Shown one piece after another: positions 12,166 to 12,525 of a stretch of DNA of 12,525 nt. A program made the translations under genes and the position numbers. The stretch covers positions 1-12,525 of the forward strand of contig JAAZCH010000276.1 of NCBI GenBank assembly GCA_012513395.1, read 5' to 3'. The notes beneath the pieces were generated by a model. That model ran no database searches. It had not been told where the DNA came from and saw only the letters and a program-made list of their open reading frames with translations. The DNA is from Tissierellia bacterium (GTDB lineage: Bacteria; Bacillota_A; Clostridia; Tissierellales; Peptoniphilaceae). The stretch's first letter is position 1. Every line of letters starts with the position of its first letter.

Positions 12166-12525
12166 ATGCCACAAGCAACATTTTTTAATTTACCAGATGA
12201 TAAAAAAAATTTAATAATTGCTGCTGCTCTAGATGAATTTTCTTCAGCTAGCTATGATACAGCTAGTATCAACCAAATATGCAAGAAGTCAAATATTGCT
12301 AAAGGAAGCTTTTATCAATATTTCACAGATAAGATGGATTTATATGTTTATATAATGACTTTAGCTATTGAAGAAAAAATTAAGTTTTTCTCTAGTGTTT
12401 TAACAGAATTTGATACCTTATCATTATTAGAACAATTTCGTTTACTTTTTCTCAAGGGTATTGAATTTGCAAAAGATTATCCTCAATATGCTGCCTTAGG
12501 AGAACAATTTTCCAAAGAAAATAAT
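12166..12525 (+). CDS. TetR-family regulator, N-terminal 120 residues (cut by window end)
   Basis: ATG at 12166, with AAAGGA 7 bases upstream, opens MPQATFFNLPDDKKNLIIAA. The TetR-type helix-turn-helix follows (about residues 17-63: ALDEFSSASYDTASINQICKKSNIAKGSFYQYFTDKMDLYVYI), with the hallmark G-SFYQYF-DK recognition helix. The ligand-binding domain is incomplete. The gene is read to the right, opposite to the resistance block, and is preceded by a consensus promoter with twin operators. Autoregulation, together with whatever follows (commonly a drug exporter), is therefore likely. The ligand cannot be told from this part. Confidence 0.9.
   Translation, partial: MPQATFFNLPDDKKNLIIAAALDEFSSASYDTASINQICKKSNIAKGSFYQYFTDKMDLYVYIMTLAIEEKIKFFSSVLTEFDTLSLLEQFRLLFLKGIEFAKDYPQYAALGEQFSKENN

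Noticed and set aside
1..12525. CRISPR array, tRNA or rRNA genes
   Set aside because: No regularly spaced repeat array was seen by eye, and no cloverleaf or rRNA-like segment was recognised. The only regular repeats are the 11-bp boxes and the paired TetR operators.

Overview
The window is AT-rich Firmicutes DNA with strong Shine-Dalgarno sites, and it reads as an accessory resistance/stress island. The left edge is the most diagnostic part. On the minus strand it carries the double leader-peptide region of an inducible erm(A)-class 23S rRNA methylase: leader 1 MCTSIAVIDITLSHLQLK, then the first 14 residues of leader 2, MGIFSIFVIERFHY. These closely resemble the two known ErmA leaders. The methylase itself lies beyond position 1. 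erm(A), including subclass TR, occurs on integrative elements of streptococci and anaerobic Gram-positive cocci, so a related host or element is likely. The species cannot be fixed from this sequence.

Layout. (a) 1-166: erm promoter, leader 1, a sequestering hairpin and the start of leader 2. (b) 203-2688: minus-strand operon merR - ABC ATPase - ABC-2 permease, behind a 19-bp-spacer MerR-type promoter. (c) 2793-4523: hairpin terminator, a second MerR gene and an Hsp33 redox chaperone, behind a second 19-bp-spacer promoter whose operator matches the first at 14 of 17 bases. (d) 4547-9065: response regulator, ABC ATPase, permease, histidine kinase, a Vat-like acetyltransferase with the catalytic His changed to Asn, and a DUF5946-like protein. 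(e) 9246-9926: a permuted NlpC/P60-like protein. Its promoter carries four TTAAGA-type boxes at an exact 11-bp period. The same box occurs twice, at the same spacing, in front of the ABC genes. (f) 9952-10725: a pile-up of mobile-element remnants (IS3-family, group II intron reverse transcriptase, IS21 left end with truncated istA), bracketed by a 14-bp direct repeat. (g) 10722-12075: decayed or truncated genes on the minus strand. (h) 12088-12525: a TetR-family gene, cut by the window end, with a perfect consensus promoter and two copies of a 14-bp operator.

Working model (inference). The region stacks several drug- or stress-sensing switches: ribosome stalling for erm, two MerR proteins for an exporter and a chaperone, a two-component system for a second exporter plus an envelope-type enzyme, and TetR for something to the right. 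The most testable new points are the two-component regulon defined by the 11-bp repeats, the MerR-Hsp33 module that shares its operator type with the MerR-ABC module, and the active-site substitution in the Vat-like protein.
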